Assembly (NCBI RefSeq): GCF_001940785.1
Contig: NZ_MSLS01000002.1
Location: forward strand, 257,077-321,076
From: Bacillus sp. MRMR6
Lineage (GTDB): Bacteria > Bacillota > Bacilli > Bacillales > Cytobacillaceae
Length of the DNA: 64,000 bases
Direction: 5' to 3'
Shown: piece by piece, positions 41,169 through 50,872 of the stretch
Layout of the letters: the number at the start of each line of letters is the position of its first letter
How positions within the stretch are numbered: position 1 is the first letter of the stretch
Program-made: the position numbers and the translations under genes
The notes under the pieces: generated by a model
Database searches by the model: none
Told to the model about the DNA's origin: nothing
Seen by the model: only the letters and a program-made list of their open reading frames with translations

Positions 41169-41733
41169 AACCTCTTAACCATTTTTGAACCCAGCTATTG
41201 GCTTCTTCCCAGTTGTTAACCCTGATCACACCCTTTGGAATTGGTTCTTGATTATAGGGTGTGTTAAATAAAAGGACTGGGATTCTACACTCCTCATGAA
41301 TCGTAACGGCATTATCGTGTTTATCCTCTAGAAAAAGGTCTACCCGGTGTCTTTTGGCAGTTGCTACCTTATCATGCGAGCCGATTAATTCGATATGGTC
41401 ATAAGATAAGCCCTTATTCTGAAACCACTTCCTGGTTTGATCGAGCAGCTGTGCTCCTCTGGCACTGATGAAAAATAACTCGTGATGTGCTGTCCAGCTG
41501 TTAAGTACTTTTTCTGCGCCTTTAGCGAGTGGCGATTTTTCATAAATGATTGGTTCCCACTTGATAAACCATTCTGCAAATTCTTCTTCAGAAACATCAA
41601 CAACCTTCGTTAAATCATACTGTTTCACATCATCTAAAGTGATATTTAGTCCGAAATCTCTGTTAATAAATGGTAATAAAGAGGTAGGACATGTAACCGT
41701 TCCATCAATATCTATTCCAAATCTTCTTTTCAT
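41167..41733 (-). CDS. yqfW: HAD-family putative 5'-nucleotidase (YqfW)
   Basis: The 188-residue protein has the HAD motif I as GIDIDGTVT (nucleophile and acid/base Asp), motif II near FFISARG, a lysine in the following segment and motif III LFLEDKHDNA. It belongs to the NT5C-like putative nucleotidase group that includes B. subtilis YqfW. The substrate is unknown. The start is ATG 41733 behind AAGGTGAAGGA; a GTG at 41745 overlaps that site. Confidence 0.88.
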   Translation of the reverse strand: MKRRFGIDIDGTVTCPTSLLPFINRDFGLNITLDDVKQYDLTKVVDVSEEEFAEWFIKWEPIIYEKSPLAKGAEKVLNSWTAHHELFFISARGAQLLDQTRKWFQNKGLSYDHIELIGSHDKVATAKRHRVDLFLEDKHDNAVTIHEECRIPVLLFNTPYNQEPIPKGVIRVNNWEEANSWVQKWLRG

Positions 41734-41899
41734 ACGTTCCTTCACCTTTGTTATGTGACTTTACACTTATCTTTATTATTTTACCAAAGTTCAGGAATAA
41801 TGAAATATTCCCTAATGGTGTCAAAGATTAACATACTAAAAAGCTGAAACTTACAAACAATAATTAATGCTCCTATCGACTTGAAAGTGAGGGATTCGA

Positions 41900-42286
41900 A
41901 TGGCAGATGAAAAAGACACTCAGGTGCAAAATAATCTCCAAGGTGGAAACACTGGTGAAGATATCCCAAATCAGCCTTCAGAATATAGAGAAGAAACAGC
42001 GGCAGAAATTGCTGCACCTGTACCAGTAACTCGTCCAACCTTCCGTGAAAGGTCTAAAGCGGACAACGGGGCAGGGACGGGAACAAATGCAGGTACAGGA
42101 ATAGGCTGGGCTGCTTTGGCACTCTCGATTTTATCTCTGTTTGTAATGCCAATTCTTTTTGGGGCAGTGGGGATCGTGTTAGGATTTGTTGCTAGACGCA
42201 AAGGAGCCCAAGGGCTTGGAGCGTGGGCAATCGGTATCGGTGCCGTATCAATTATTGTCGGTATCTTTATCTTACCGTTCTTTTAA
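41900..42286 (+). CDS. yqfX: DUF4190 membrane protein (YqfX-like)
   Basis: The 128-residue protein has a charged N-terminal half (about 1-65, Gln/Glu/Pro-rich) and two membrane helices at about 70-128. WAALALSILSLFVMPILFGAVGIVLGFVARRKGAQGLGAWAIG is the pattern of DUF4190. It sits in the place of yqfX, between yqfW and ispG. The function is unknown. Confidence 0.85.
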   Translation: MADEKDTQVQNNLQGGNTGEDIPNQPSEYREETAAEIAAPVPVTRPTFRERSKADNGAGTGTNAGTGIGWAALALSILSLFVMPILFGAVGIVLGFVARRKGAQGLGAWAIGIGAVSIIVGIFILPFF

Positions 42287-42310
42287 CATGTAACTTGCGA
42301 AAATAGGGGC

Positions 42311-42345
42311 AAAAAAAGAACCTGGTATTTGATACCAGGTTCTTT
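42311..42345 (-). terminator. Intrinsic terminator of ispG
   Basis: On the minus strand GAACCTGGTAT pairs with ATACCAGGTTC and is followed by seven Ts. The stem can also act on the plus strand for yqfX, but with only three Ts. Confidence 0.93.
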
Positions 42346-42350
42346 GCTGT

Positions 42351-43460
42351 CTAGTTGATTATTGCTTCTTCTGCAGCCTTTTTTTGAAAATATTCTTCGG
42401 CAATTTGATCAATTTCCTTTTTCAACTCATCAACTAATTGATCTTCCGGGACTTTGCGAACGATTTCACCTTTGCGGAATAGTAAGCCTTCTCCACGTGC
42501 TCCTGCGATTCCGATATCAGCTTCTCTTGCTTCTCCAGGGCCATTAACGGCACAACCTAATACAGCTACTTTTATAGGTGCTTTAATTTTTTGGATATAC
42601 TCTTCCACTTCGTTGGCAATACTGATTAGGTCAATTTCAATTCTTCCACAGGTAGGGCATGAAATGAGAGTAGCGGCATTTGAAGAGAGACCAAACACTT
42701 TTAACAGCTCTCTTGCTACTTTTACTTCTTCGACAGGATCAGCACTTAAAGAAATTCTTAGTGTATTTCCAATCCCTTTGTGGAGGATGGCACCTAAACC
42801 TGCTGCACTCTTTACTGTTCCAGCAAAAAGTGTTCCTGATTCAGTTATTCCAAGGTGTAATGGGTAATCAAACGCCTTAGAGGCCTTCTCATAGGCTTCA
42901 ATCGCAAGGTTTACATCAGATGCCTTCATGCTAACAATGATATCGTGAAAGTCTAAGTCCTCGAGGATTTTAATATGGTGCAATGCACTCTCAACCATGC
43001 CGTCTGCTGTTGGATAGCCATATTTTTCAAGGATTTTTTTCTCTAATGAACCGGCATTTACTCCAATTCTAATCGGAATGCCTTTTTCCTTTGCTGCTCT
43101 TACCACAGCTTCTACTTTTTCCCTTTTACCAATGTTCCCTGGGTTGATGCGGATTTTGTCCGCTCCACCCTCAATGGCCTTAAGAGCTAGTTTATAATCG
43201 AAATGGATATCGACTACTAGTGGAATGTTGATTCGTTTTTTGATTTCTGGAATAGCATTTGCTGCTCTCTCATCGGGACATGCAACTCTTACAACTTGAC
43301 AGCCAGCTTCCTCTAGTCGTTTAATTTCTGCAACTGTTGCTTCCACATCATGTGTTTTGGTCGTTGTCATACTTTGTATAAATAATTCGTTACTACCGCC
43401 TATTGTTAAATTTCCAACCTTAACTGGACGGGTTTTTGTACGATGTAATATTTCACTCAA
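42351..43460 (-). CDS. ispG: IspG, HMBPP synthase (flavodoxin-dependent)
   Basis: The 369-residue protein has an N-terminal TIM barrel ([38 protein letters not shown]) and a C-terminal Fe-S domain with the cluster cysteines in [13 protein letters not shown] and [13 protein letters not shown]. It converts MEcPP to HMBPP in the MEP isoprenoid pathway; the product is used by IspH. It is the yqfY equivalent and lies alone on the minus strand. Confidence 0.97.
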   Translation of the reverse strand: MSEILHRTKTRPVKVGNLTIGGSNELFIQSMTTTKTHDVEATVAEIKRLEEAGCQVVRVACPDERAANAIPEIKKRINIPLVVDIHFDYKLALKAIEGGADKIRINPGNIGKREKVEAVVRAAKEKGIPIRIGVNAGSLEKKILEKYGYPTADGMVESALHHIKILEDLDFHDIIVSMKASDVNLAIEAYEKASKAFDYPLHLGITESGTLFAGTVKSAAGLGAILHKGIGNTLRISLSADPVEEVKVARELLKVFGLSSNAATLISCPTCGRIEIDLISIANEVEEYIQKIKAPIKVAVLGCAVNGPGEAREADIGIAGARGEGLLFRKGEIVRKVPEDQLVDELKKEIDQIAEEYFQKKAAEEAIIN

Positions 43461-43597
43461 GGAAGATTCGCTCCTTCAAATTGGATTCGAATAATTTTGT
43501 CATTATTTTTCAAGCTGTACTTATTTTATCAGTCTCCTACTAATCTTGACAAGACTAACGATTTTATCCTAATCCAGATTGCGTAAATTAGGGATAT

Positions 43598-43933
43598 TTA
43601 GAAACCTTTTGAGTAGTCAGGAAAGCGATAGGTAGCACCAATTTGAATTTTCTCCGGTGCTTGTCCTGGGTTTAGTTTTTGAAAATCTTGAACGAGTTCT
43701 GCAATTGATACGGGTAATGACTTCTCAATGTGACGTTCAACAATTGAAATTAGTGTCTCACCTCGCCCAACCCTCGCTTCAAATGCTGGTAGGGACTCTG
43801 TAGTTTCTGCGAGGGTTTCCACTACTGGAACTGATTCTTCTTTACTTTTTTTAGGCAGTGTACCTTGCGTTAAATCAATATATATTACATAAATCGTTAT
43901 TAGTGTAAAAATGGAAAGAAGGAACCTTTTCAT
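43598..43933 (-). CDS. yqfZ: LysM-domain protein with membrane anchor (YqfZ-like)
   Basis: The 111-residue protein begins with a single membrane anchor (KRFLLSIFTLITIYVIYI). A short linker and a LysM-like domain follow (about 58-108; VGRGETLISIVERHI and KLNPGQAPEKIQIGATYRFP). The anchor and LysM suggest peptidoglycan contact on the outer surface. It corresponds in size and place to YqfZ. The start is ATG 43933 with GGAGG upstream; the longer frame beyond it has no ribosome site. Confidence 0.82.
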   Translation of the reverse strand: MKRFLLSIFTLITIYVIYIDLTQGTLPKKSKEESVPVVETLAETTESLPAFEARVGRGETLISIVERHIEKSLPVSIAELVQDFQKLNPGQAPEKIQIGATYRFPDYSKGF

Positions 43934-43991
43934 GGGACAAGCCTCCAATAGGAAAGTTTTTACATCGTATGCTTGTCCACTAGAAAATAGA

Positions 43992-44021
43992 ACAAAAAAA
44001 CGCATCCAAGTGGATGCGTTT
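43992..44021 (-). terminator. Intrinsic terminator of the DUF1189 gene
   Basis: On the minus strand AAACGCATCC pairs with GGATGCGTTT and is followed by a T-run; the stem touches the stop codon. Confidence 0.92.
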
Positions 44022-44802
44022 AAAGTTCCGGGATTTCCTGCTTTGATTTTGGCACCTCTTTTATGGCTAAGTATAAGACGATAATAGCCACAAACCAATT
44101 GATAATAAAACTATTTGGTACAGGTGTTTTGAGTATGGCCATTATGGTGAAAAATAGGGTAGGCAGCGTTTCAGCGTATGCAGACATTCGCCATAATTGC
44201 CCGTATGTCAGCTTCCGGCCGCTTAAATTCTTAAGTGCTAACCCGAATAAGGCCAAAACCGTTACTTCGATAAAGCTTGCGGCACTAGAAAACAGGTAGA
44301 TAAAAAGTGACATTACCGGAATAATAATTCCCTTTAAACTGTCAATTGTATCAATGATATCAACGAAGTCTTCCTTCGTGATGTCTATCCCTTCTAGCAT
44401 TGCATAGTCATACGGATCAGTTCTGCCGCCAGCAGCAAGTACAAATTGATTGGTTAGCAAGGCAAAAGCATTGCCTTCCTTCTCAACGTCTTCCTGTGTT
44501 AATGTACCGGTAGAATCGATCATAATTGAAAAGTCATCCTTCCTAATTATGATCGGGGCATTTGAATCCGTTGTTAATTCACCTTCAGAAATCGTGAAAG
44601 ACGGTATTTCATCATTAATTACGTTTTTGGCTGTTTCGAGTCCAGTTGTTAAGATGGTACTTAAGAAAACAACACTAGGTAAAATAGAAATGAATGTCAG
44701 AAAAAAAACAAATAATATTGTTTTGCCAATTCCTTGGAATCGAAAGGATGCAATATCCTTTGGAGAATAAATACTTTTATAAAATTGTTTGAAGATATTC
44801 AT
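44020..44802 (-). CDS. DUF1189 membrane protein (YqgB-like)
   Basis: The 260-residue protein starts MNIFKQFYKSIYSPKDIASFRFQGIG and has one N-terminal helix (TILFVFFLTFISILPSVVFL). An extracytoplasmic region of about 115 residues follows, then three to four helices in the C-terminal 110 residues. This is the DUF1189 layout, and the position fits B. subtilis yqgB. The function is unknown. The start is ATG 44802 behind AAGGGTGG. Confidence 0.83.
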   Translation of the reverse strand: MNIFKQFYKSIYSPKDIASFRFQGIGKTILFVFFLTFISILPSVVFLSTILTTGLETAKNVINDEIPSFTISEGELTTDSNAPIIIRKDDFSIMIDSTGTLTQEDVEKEGNAFALLTNQFVLAAGGRTDPYDYAMLEGIDITKEDFVDIIDTIDSLKGIIIPVMSLFIYLFSSAASFIEVTVLALFGLALKNLSGRKLTYGQLWRMSAYAETLPTLFFTIMAILKTPVPNSFIINWFVAIIVLYLAIKEVPKSKQEIPEL

Positions 44803-44958
44803 GCTTTTACCACCCTTAGACAGATTCACCATTCTATTGTAGCTTTTGCGTCCGCTATATACAAGGTAGGAATCTTATCAGCAGATGAAACCAATGCATA
44901 TGTGTCAACGTATGAATGAAGACCATTTTAAACCTGAAATATTATCGGAGGAGAAATA

Positions 44959-45441
44959 ATGGAGATTGTTTATTGGAGTATAATAGGTGTTTTATTTATC
45001 GTTGCATTTGTTGGATTAATTTATCCGATTATCCCAAGTGTGCTATTCTTGTTAGCAGGTTACCTTGCTTATGGTTTGTTTTTTTCCTTTGAGCCATTTA
45101 GCTGGTTTTTTTGGTTAATTCAAGCGTTCTTTATTATTCTGTTGTTTGGTGCCGATTATATTGCGAATATGATTGGAGTTCAAAAATACGGTGGATCGAA
45201 GGCTGGGATATGGGGAAGTACGATTGGTCTGCTCGTAGGACCATTTGTTATTCCATTTTTGGGGATTTTGATCGGACCGTTCATCGGAGCAATTGCTGCT
45301 GAAGTAATTGTAAACAAGAAGAGTTTTAAAGACGGCATAAAGATTGGATTTGGTTCAGTCGTTGGTTTTATTAGCAGTGTCATAACAAAATCAATTATAC
45401 AAATCTTAATGCTCGTATACTTCTTCCTCGTCGTACTTTAA
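44959..45441 (+). CDS. yqgC: DUF456 membrane protein (YqgC-like)
   Basis: The 160-residue protein is almost entirely membrane-embedded, with glycine-rich helices (GVQKYGGSKAGIWGSTIGLLVG, GILIGPFIGAIAAE) typical of DUF456. Small, glycine-zipper-like segments are characteristic of the family. The function is unknown. It is transcribed away from the DUF1189 gene and ends at a hairpin. Confidence 0.87.
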   Translation: MEIVYWSIIGVLFIVAFVGLIYPIIPSVLFLLAGYLAYGLFFSFEPFSWFFWLIQAFFIILLFGADYIANMIGVQKYGGSKAGIWGSTIGLLVGPFVIPFLGILIGPFIGAIAAEVIVNKKSFKDGIKIGFGSVVGFISSVITKSIIQILMLVYFFLVVL

Positions 45442-45452
45442 CAATAGGAATG

Positions 45453-45485
45453 AAAAGGGAGTGATTTTCCAAAATCTCCCCTTTT
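45453..45485 (+). terminator. Hairpin after the DUF456 gene
   Basis: AAAAGGG pairs with CCCTTTT around an inner GATTTT/AAATC stem. The T-tract is short. A second inverted repeat (AAACTCC 45494-45500 with GGAGTTT 45517-45523) lies at the end of the facing minus-strand gene. Confidence 0.6.
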
Positions 45486-45521
45486 GAAGCTAGAAACTCC
45501 TTCTCGACGGTGAGAGGGAGT

Positions 45522-46217
45522 TTAGTTTACACCACATATTTCATATGCGCAGTTTTGACAATCTACCTCTTCTTTTAAATAGTGAAGGTTCTTAATGGTA
45601 AACTTTTGCTGGTCATAAGATATAATATCATTTTCTCTAAGTTCTTTTAAGGTGCGCTGTATTACTTCTCTCGTACCGTAGGTGAGATTGGCCAGCTCTT
45701 GATGCGTCAATGGAAGGTCTATTAGTATTCCGTCCTTTGTCATGACTCCATACGTATTACACAGCCTGATTAAGATGCTGTATAAGCCGCCTTTTTTACC
45801 GTTCATGATTAAGTCCTGGCATTTCATTTGTGCCTTTAGGTAGCTTGTACTAAGCCAAGAAACAAATCCATTCATTGCGTCTGGGTCGGTAGTGATAAAT
45901 TTCTCGAATTGTTCTTTTTTTATTGCAATAAGCTCGCAATCCGACAGTGATTTAGCATAAAACTGATAGTGAGGATGAGCCTTAAATAGTTGATACTCGA
46001 CTATTAATTCTCTTTCATTTAGAATTTTTAAGATAAAGTCCTTCCCACGCAAATGAACTCTGCCTAGGGCAATACTTCCTTTTAATAAAAGAAACACATG
46101 ATCTACAGGATCCTTTTCTTGAAAAAGAACGGTCCCAGCTTTTACTTTTAAAAGCTGATCATCATCCTGGAAAAAGTGCAGTAATTGATTGTATATGGAT
46201 AAGCTGTTTCTAAGCAT
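45522..46217 (-). CDS. Crp/Fnr regulator with C-terminal Fe-S ligands (Fnr-like)
   Basis: The 231-residue protein has a cyclic-nucleotide-binding-like beta barrel (about 20-110), a dimer helix, and a winged helix with the recognition segment THQELANLTYGTREVIQRTL (170-190). The C-terminus reads DCQNCAYEIC, giving C-x2-C-x4-C (Cys220, 223, 228), the same spacing as the [4Fe-4S] ligands of B. subtilis Fnr. The Asp that serves as fourth ligand there also has a counterpart (Asp135, before NGKKG). An oxygen- or NO-sensing role is inferred. It could be the main Fnr or a paralogue. It is divergent from sodA. Confidence 0.85.
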   Translation of the reverse strand: MLRNSLSIYNQLLHFFQDDDQLLKVKAGTVLFQEKDPVDHVFLLLKGSIALGRVHLRGKDFILKILNERELIVEYQLFKAHPHYQFYAKSLSDCELIAIKKEQFEKFITTDPDAMNGFVSWLSTSYLKAQMKCQDLIMNGKKGGLYSILIRLCNTYGVMTKDGILIDLPLTHQELANLTYGTREVIQRTLKELRENDIISYDQQKFTIKNLHYLKEEVDCQNCAYEICGVN

Positions 46218-46251
46218 GATTCTCTCACTCCTTTTAGACCCCTATAGCTTG

Positions 46252-46280
46252 ATTTAAATCCATTATTAACAACATGTCAA
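46252..46280 (-). promoter_or_regulatory. Candidate promoter of the Fnr-like gene
   Basis: On the minus strand a perfect TTGACA (46280-46275) is followed after 17 bases by TTAAAT (46257-46252). The remainder of the 365-base divergent gap (46281-46565) shows no clear sodA promoter, FNR box or PerR box by eye. Confidence 0.5.
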
Positions 46281-46582
46281 TATAGCCAAACCCTTGTAGT
46301 AGCAGCGTTTTTGGCCAAAGTGACTTTAATCGTTGATTGATTGCATGTTTGGTGGATGGTGACAATTTTTCGAATATTAATGGTTTCTCGCAAAGGCAAG
46401 AAAGAATGTATATAAAGACAGCGATATGGTTATGGTAAATTTGTTAGCTGTAAGCATTTTATTTGAAACAAAAACTAAACTATAGTAATCTTAAGCTACA
46501 AAGCTTTAGGAATATTCAAAAATTGTTTTGATTTTTGACACTAAAGCCCCAAAATTTTTAAATACATAGGAGGATATTTATT

Positions 46583-47191
46583 ATGGCATTTGAATTACCA
46601 CAATTACCTTATGCATACGATGCACTTGAACCACATATTGACAAGGAAACTATGAACATTCATCATACTAAGCACCATAACACATATGTAACAAACGTTA
46701 ATAACGCATTAGCTGGTAACGAAGAATTACTTTCTAAGTCTGTTGAGGACCTAATTTCTAACTTAGATGCGGTTCCTGAAGCAGCTCGTACTGCTGTACG
46801 CAACAACGGTGGCGGACATGCTAACCACTCACTTTTCTGGCAAATTCTTGCACCAAATGGCGGCGGTGCACCAGCTGGCGAATTAGCAGATGCTATCAAC
46901 AGCAAATTTGGAAGCTTTGAAAGCTTTAAAGAAGAATTTGCAAAAGCAGCTACTACTCGTTTTGGTTCTGGATGGGCATGGTTATCGGTAAGTAACGGTG
47001 AAATAGAAGTATCTAGTACACCAAACCAAGACTCTCCATTAATGGAAGGCAAAACTCCAATCCTTGGCCTAGATGTTTGGGAGCATGCATACTACTTAAA
47101 CTACCAGAATCGTCGTCCTGATTACATTTCTTCTTTCTGGAACGTTGTAAATTGGGATGAAGTTTCAAAGCGCTACAGTGCAGCAAAATAA
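46583..47191 (+). CDS. sodA: SodA, superoxide dismutase (Mn/Fe type)
   Basis: The 202-residue protein has the four metal ligands in their usual settings: [18 protein letters not shown], and [19 protein letters not shown]. The Gly-Gly-Gly-His and GSGWAWL region and QDSPLM are those of manganese-type bacterial SODs. It removes superoxide in the cytoplasm. It is preceded by AGGAGG and followed by a terminator, so it is a single-gene unit. Confidence 0.98.
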   Translation: MAFELPQLPYAYDALEPHIDKETMNIHHTKHHNTYVTNVNNALAGNEELLSKSVEDLISNLDAVPEAARTAVRNNGGGHANHSLFWQILAPNGGGAPAGELADAINSKFGSFESFKEEFAKAATTRFGSGWAWLSVSNGEIEVSSTPNQDSPLMEGKTPILGLDVWEHAYYLNYQNRRPDYISSFWNVVNWDEVSKRYSAAK

Positions 47192-47199
47192 TTCAACCT

Positions 47200-47232
47200 A
47201 AAAAAGACAGCTAATACTAGCTGTCTTTTTTT
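47200..47232 (+). terminator. Intrinsic terminator after sodA
   Basis: AAAAAAGACAGCT pairs with AGCTGTCTTTTTT across a 6-base loop. Confidence 0.95.
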
Positions 47233-47302
47233 CATGGAATAAATAATGAATAAAGCCAACTTCTTTGTTAAAGACTAACCTTTATGATAAAGGGGAGTTA
47301 AT

Positions 47303-48520
47303 ATGGCAAAGAAATTTAAGCTTTTAGGTGAAGTAGAGCTAACAAAAGATTTAACCTTATTGTTAGTTATTGGAGGATTATATTCTTTAAGTGTTGCTTT
47401 ATCCAATACGTTTGTGAATGTTTTCCTCTGGAAACAGACAGGAGAATATTCCGATATAGCCATGTATAACCTGTCAATTGTAGTGCTGCAACCCTTAACC
47501 TTTATACTGGCAGGCAGATGGGCTAAAAAAATTGACCGAGTGATTGTTTTGCGAATAGGTGTAATTTTTTTAGCTATCTTTTACTTAACTGTGTTAATAA
47601 CTGGTAAAAATGCTGCTGCCTATTTGCTTCTCCTCGGAGGTCTATTAGGTATAGGGTATGGGTTTTACTGGCTGGCTTATAACGTGTTAACTTTTGAAAT
47701 AACAGAGCCAGAAACAAGGGATTTCTTTAATGGATTCTTAGGGATTTTATCCTCGACCGGGGGAATGATTGGACCATTCGCAGCTGGATTTATTATTACT
47801 CGATTTGAAAAATTTACAGGCTACATGATTGTTTTTGGAATATCTTTAGCTTTATTTGCAATAGCGGTTTTCTTAAGTTTTTCTTTAAAGCGCCGGCCTG
47901 CAAAAGGAAAGTATTATTTTAAAAGGATATTAGATGAGAGAAATAAAAATGAAAACTGGCGTCTCATTACAAATGCTCACTTTTTTCAGGGGTTACGTGA
48001 GGGTACGTTTTTATTTATGATTGGGATCTTCGTTTATCTTTCGACTGGGAGTGAGATGGCTTTAGGGACATTTGGTTTAATTAACTCCGGAATATCCTTT
48101 GTAGCTTATTTTGCAGTCTCGAGGTTATTAAAAAAGAAACATCGGAAAAAGTCCATTTTAATTGGCGGTGCCATGCTGTATGCAGCTGTTTTATTATTAG
48201 TGTGGGACCTGAACTTTGTAAAACTATTGCTGTATGCAGGTATTATTGCTGTTGCCTATCCATTATTGCTTGTACCATATATTTCTACTACATACGATGT
48301 GATTGGATCAGGCTGGAAAGCTGCTGAAATGAGGATCGAGTATATTGTTGTTCGAGAAATTTTCTTGAATGTTGGCAGAATTATTTCAATACTTGTTTTT
48401 ATCGGAGCAGTCACGTGGTTTAATCCTGAAAAAAGCATACCCGTATTACTTCTTTTACTAGGAGCAGGTCATTCAATTATTTATCTGTTTTTAAGGAGAG
48501 TACAATTGCCTTCAACTTAA
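47303..48520 (+). CDS. yqgE: MFS transporter (YqgE-like)
   Basis: The 405-residue protein has about twelve membrane helices in the two-times-six MFS layout. The loop after helix 2 carries GRWAKKIDR, a degenerate form of the MFS motif A, and the equivalent loop in the second half has SRLLKKKHRKKS. It matches YqgE, the gene upstream of pbpA in B. subtilis. The substrate is unknown. Confidence 0.87.
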   Translation: MAKKFKLLGEVELTKDLTLLLVIGGLYSLSVALSNTFVNVFLWKQTGEYSDIAMYNLSIVVLQPLTFILAGRWAKKIDRVIVLRIGVIFLAIFYLTVLITGKNAAAYLLLLGGLLGIGYGFYWLAYNVLTFEITEPETRDFFNGFLGILSSTGGMIGPFAAGFIITRFEKFTGYMIVFGISLALFAIAVFLSFSLKRRPAKGKYYFKRILDERNKNENWRLITNAHFFQGLREGTFLFMIGIFVYLSTGSEMALGTFGLINSGISFVAYFAVSRLLKKKHRKKSILIGGAMLYAAVLLLVWDLNFVKLLLYAGIIAVAYPLLLVPYISTTYDVIGSGWKAAEMRIEYIVVREIFLNVGRIISILVFIGAVTWFNPEKSIPVLLLLLGAGHSIIYLFLRRVQLPST

Positions 48521-48524
48521 ATGG

Positions 48525-48556
48525 TGAGTAATTTTATATTACTCATCTTTTTTTTT
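48525..48556 (+). terminator. Intrinsic terminator after yqgE
   Basis: TGAGTAAT pairs with ATTACTCA across a 5-base loop, followed by a long T-run. Confidence 0.9.
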
Positions 48557-48674
48557 TGGCTTAGGCAAAATTTGTCGAGTTTTGTAAAATTGGTAAGTGT
48601 TTTTCATAGATAAATAGGGGAGGTTCAGATAAAATAGTGTTTAGAATGTCGAGTGATAAGGAAGTGGTAAAACA

Positions 48675-50810
48675 GTGGGAAATAAAAAGAAAAAGACGCA
48701 TGTTCCATTTCGCTTGAACATGTTATTCTTTGTTGTGTTTTTATTATTTTCTGTACTGATATTACGTTTGGGTATGGTTCAAATAGTATATGGGGATGAT
48801 TTCAAACGTGAGATTGAACGAACAGAAGATATTACAGTTAATAATCCAGTACCCCGCGGCAAAATGTTTGACCGTAATGGTAATATCATTGTAGATAATA
48901 CACCGCTTAATGCCATCACCTATACTAAGTACCAAAGAACAAGTCAAGAGGAAATGCTCGAAGTAGCCGAACGATTGGCTAAATTAATAGATAAAGATAC
49001 TTCGAAAGTCCGATTGCGTGATAAACAGGACTTCTGGATTATAAAGAATCCTGATAAGGCGATGGAACTAATTACAGAAGAACAATGGGAATCGTACGAG
49101 CAAGGGATTCTAACGGATAAACAAATTTATGATCTTCAGCTTGAGGGAAGCAAAGATTTTGTAGGTACCCTGACAGAACTAGAGATAGAAACTCTAGCCA
49201 TTTACAGGGAGTTTTCTAGTGGGTATGCATTGGCACCACAAATAGTAAAAAATTCCGACGTTACTGCAGAAGAGTTCGCCGTTGTCAGTGAAAATCTCGA
49301 AGACCTCCCGGGAGTCGATACGACTACTGATTGGGAACGGTACTATACATTTGGCGAAACATTAAAATCGATATTAGGGAAAGTTACTTCCTCGGAAGAG
49401 GGATTGCCTAAGGAACAGTTAGATGAATTTCTGGCACGCGACTATAACCGGAACGACCGAGTGGGTAAAAGTAATATTGAACTTCAGTATGAGGATGTGC
49501 TTCACGGACAAAAAGCTAAGGTTAAAAACATTACTGACAAAGCTGGAAATATTCTATCTACTGAAGTTATATCTGAAGGCATGAGAGGGAAGGACCTTGT
49601 CTTAACCATTGATATGGATCTTCAGAGTCAAGTGGAACAAATTATCGAGGAAGAACTATGGAATGCAAAGAAAGAAGCAAAATCAGCCTTAATTGATCGT
49701 GCATTTGTTATTTTAATGGATCCTAATACCGGTGAATTATTAACAATGGCAGGGAAGGGTATTCAGAAAAATAAAGATACAGGAAAACCAGAAATGACTG
49801 ACTTTGCCCAAGGAAATATTACCACCAGTTATGCAGTGGGCTCAGTGGTTAAGGGTGCTACTATCTTAACGGGTTATCAGACGGGAGCAATATCTCCTGG
49901 TACTGTCCACGTCGATCAGCCTATGGTAATAAAGAATACCAATCCAATGTCTTCTTGGAAAAACTTTGGTGCGCTTAACGACTTGAGAGCTCTTCAAGTT
50001 TCCTCAAACGTCTATATGTGGAAAACAGTGATTGCGATGGCTGACGGTCATTATGTACCAAATAACCCGTTACCACTTAACTTGACAGCTTTTGATACGA
50101 TGAGGCATTCATTTGCACAATTTGGCCTTGGTGCGAGGACTGGAATTGACCTTCCGAATGAAGCTACAGGCTATGTTGGAACCGTCAAACAATCGGGGCT
50201 ATTGCTTCACCTAGCTATTGGTCAATATGATACCTATACACCCATGCAGCTCGCTCAATACGTTTCAACAATTGCAAACGGCGGGTATCGTATTCAACCC
50301 CGTCTTGTAAAAGAGATTCGTGAACCATTGCTGGAGAGTAATCAAATGGGCCCAATTCTGCAGGAAGTTCAACCAACCATATTAAATCGACTAGATGCAA
50401 AGGATGAGTGGATTGACCGGGTCCAAGAAGGTTTTAGGATGGTCATGCAGGTAGGAGATGGGACTGCGGTGAGTTACTTCAGAAACGTGGACTATAGCCC
50501 AGCCGGAAAAACGGGTACAGCACAAGCCTTTTATGAAGGCTTTGAACAGGAGAAGTATGGAAGAGTCCCTGTTATTAATCTAACTCTTGTTGGGTTTGCC
50601 CCCCATGATCATCCTGAGGTTGCAATGGTCGTAGTTGTTCCGTGGGCTTACCAAGGGAATAGTGGACCAAGCATTAATAACCATATTGGCAGAAAAGTAA
50701 TGGATGCCTATTTTAATTTGAAAAAAGAACGTATAGCAACCTCAGAAGAAACTAATACCTCAGAGCAAACTGACGAAAATGCTGAAGTACAACTGGATAT
50801 TGAAGAGTAG
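48675..50810 (+). CDS. pbpA: PbpA, class B penicillin-binding protein 2A
   Basis: The 711-residue protein has a cytoplasmic lysine-rich start, one membrane helix (about 12-40), the class B PBP dimerisation domain (RGKMFDRNGNIIVDNTPL) and the transpeptidase domain. The catalytic SxxK is SVVK (Ser390), SxN is SSN in LQVSSNVYMWK, and KTG is at about 612 (AGKTGTAQ). It matches YqgF/PBP2A, which supports side-wall peptidoglycan synthesis during elongation and spore outgrowth. The start is GTG at 48675. Confidence 0.95.
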   Translation: MGNKKKKTHVPFRLNMLFFVVFLLFSVLILRLGMVQIVYGDDFKREIERTEDITVNNPVPRGKMFDRNGNIIVDNTPLNAITYTKYQRTSQEEMLEVAERLAKLIDKDTSKVRLRDKQDFWIIKNPDKAMELITEEQWESYEQGILTDKQIYDLQLEGSKDFVGTLTELEIETLAIYREFSSGYALAPQIVKNSDVTAEEFAVVSENLEDLPGVDTTTDWERYYTFGETLKSILGKVTSSEEGLPKEQLDEFLARDYNRNDRVGKSNIELQYEDVLHGQKAKVKNITDKAGNILSTEVISEGMRGKDLVLTIDMDLQSQVEQIIEEELWNAKKEAKSALIDRAFVILMDPNTGELLTMAGKGIQKNKDTGKPEMTDFAQGNITTSYAVGSVVKGATILTGYQTGAISPGTVHVDQPMVIKNTNPMSSWKNFGALNDLRALQVSSNVYMWKTVIAMADGHYVPNNPLPLNLTAFDTMRHSFAQFGLGARTGIDLPNEATGYVGTVKQSGLLLHLAIGQYDTYTPMQLAQYVSTIANGGYRIQPRLVKEIREPLLESNQMGPILQEVQPTILNRLDAKDEWIDRVQEGFRMVMQVGDGTAVSYFRNVDYSPAGKTGTAQAFYEGFEQEKYGRVPVINLTLVGFAPHDHPEVAMVVVVPWAYQGNSGPSINNHIGRKVMDAYFNLKKERIATSEETNTSEQTDENAEVQLDIEE

Positions 50811-50816
50811 TAGATT

Positions 50817-50848
50817 CACCTGTCTCAAACATGAGGCAGGTGTTTTTT
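50817..50848 (+). terminator. Intrinsic terminator after pbpA
   Basis: CACCTGTCTC pairs with GAGGCAGGTG (one G-T pair) and is followed by six Ts. Confidence 0.92.
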
Positions 50849-50872
50849 GTGGTCTGTGGTAAAGTCTTGCAA

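Noticed and set aside
46535-46563. TTGACA with TTAAAT as the sodA promoter
   Set aside because: The predicted start (about 46570) would fall within the AGGAGG ribosome site, leaving no usable leader.
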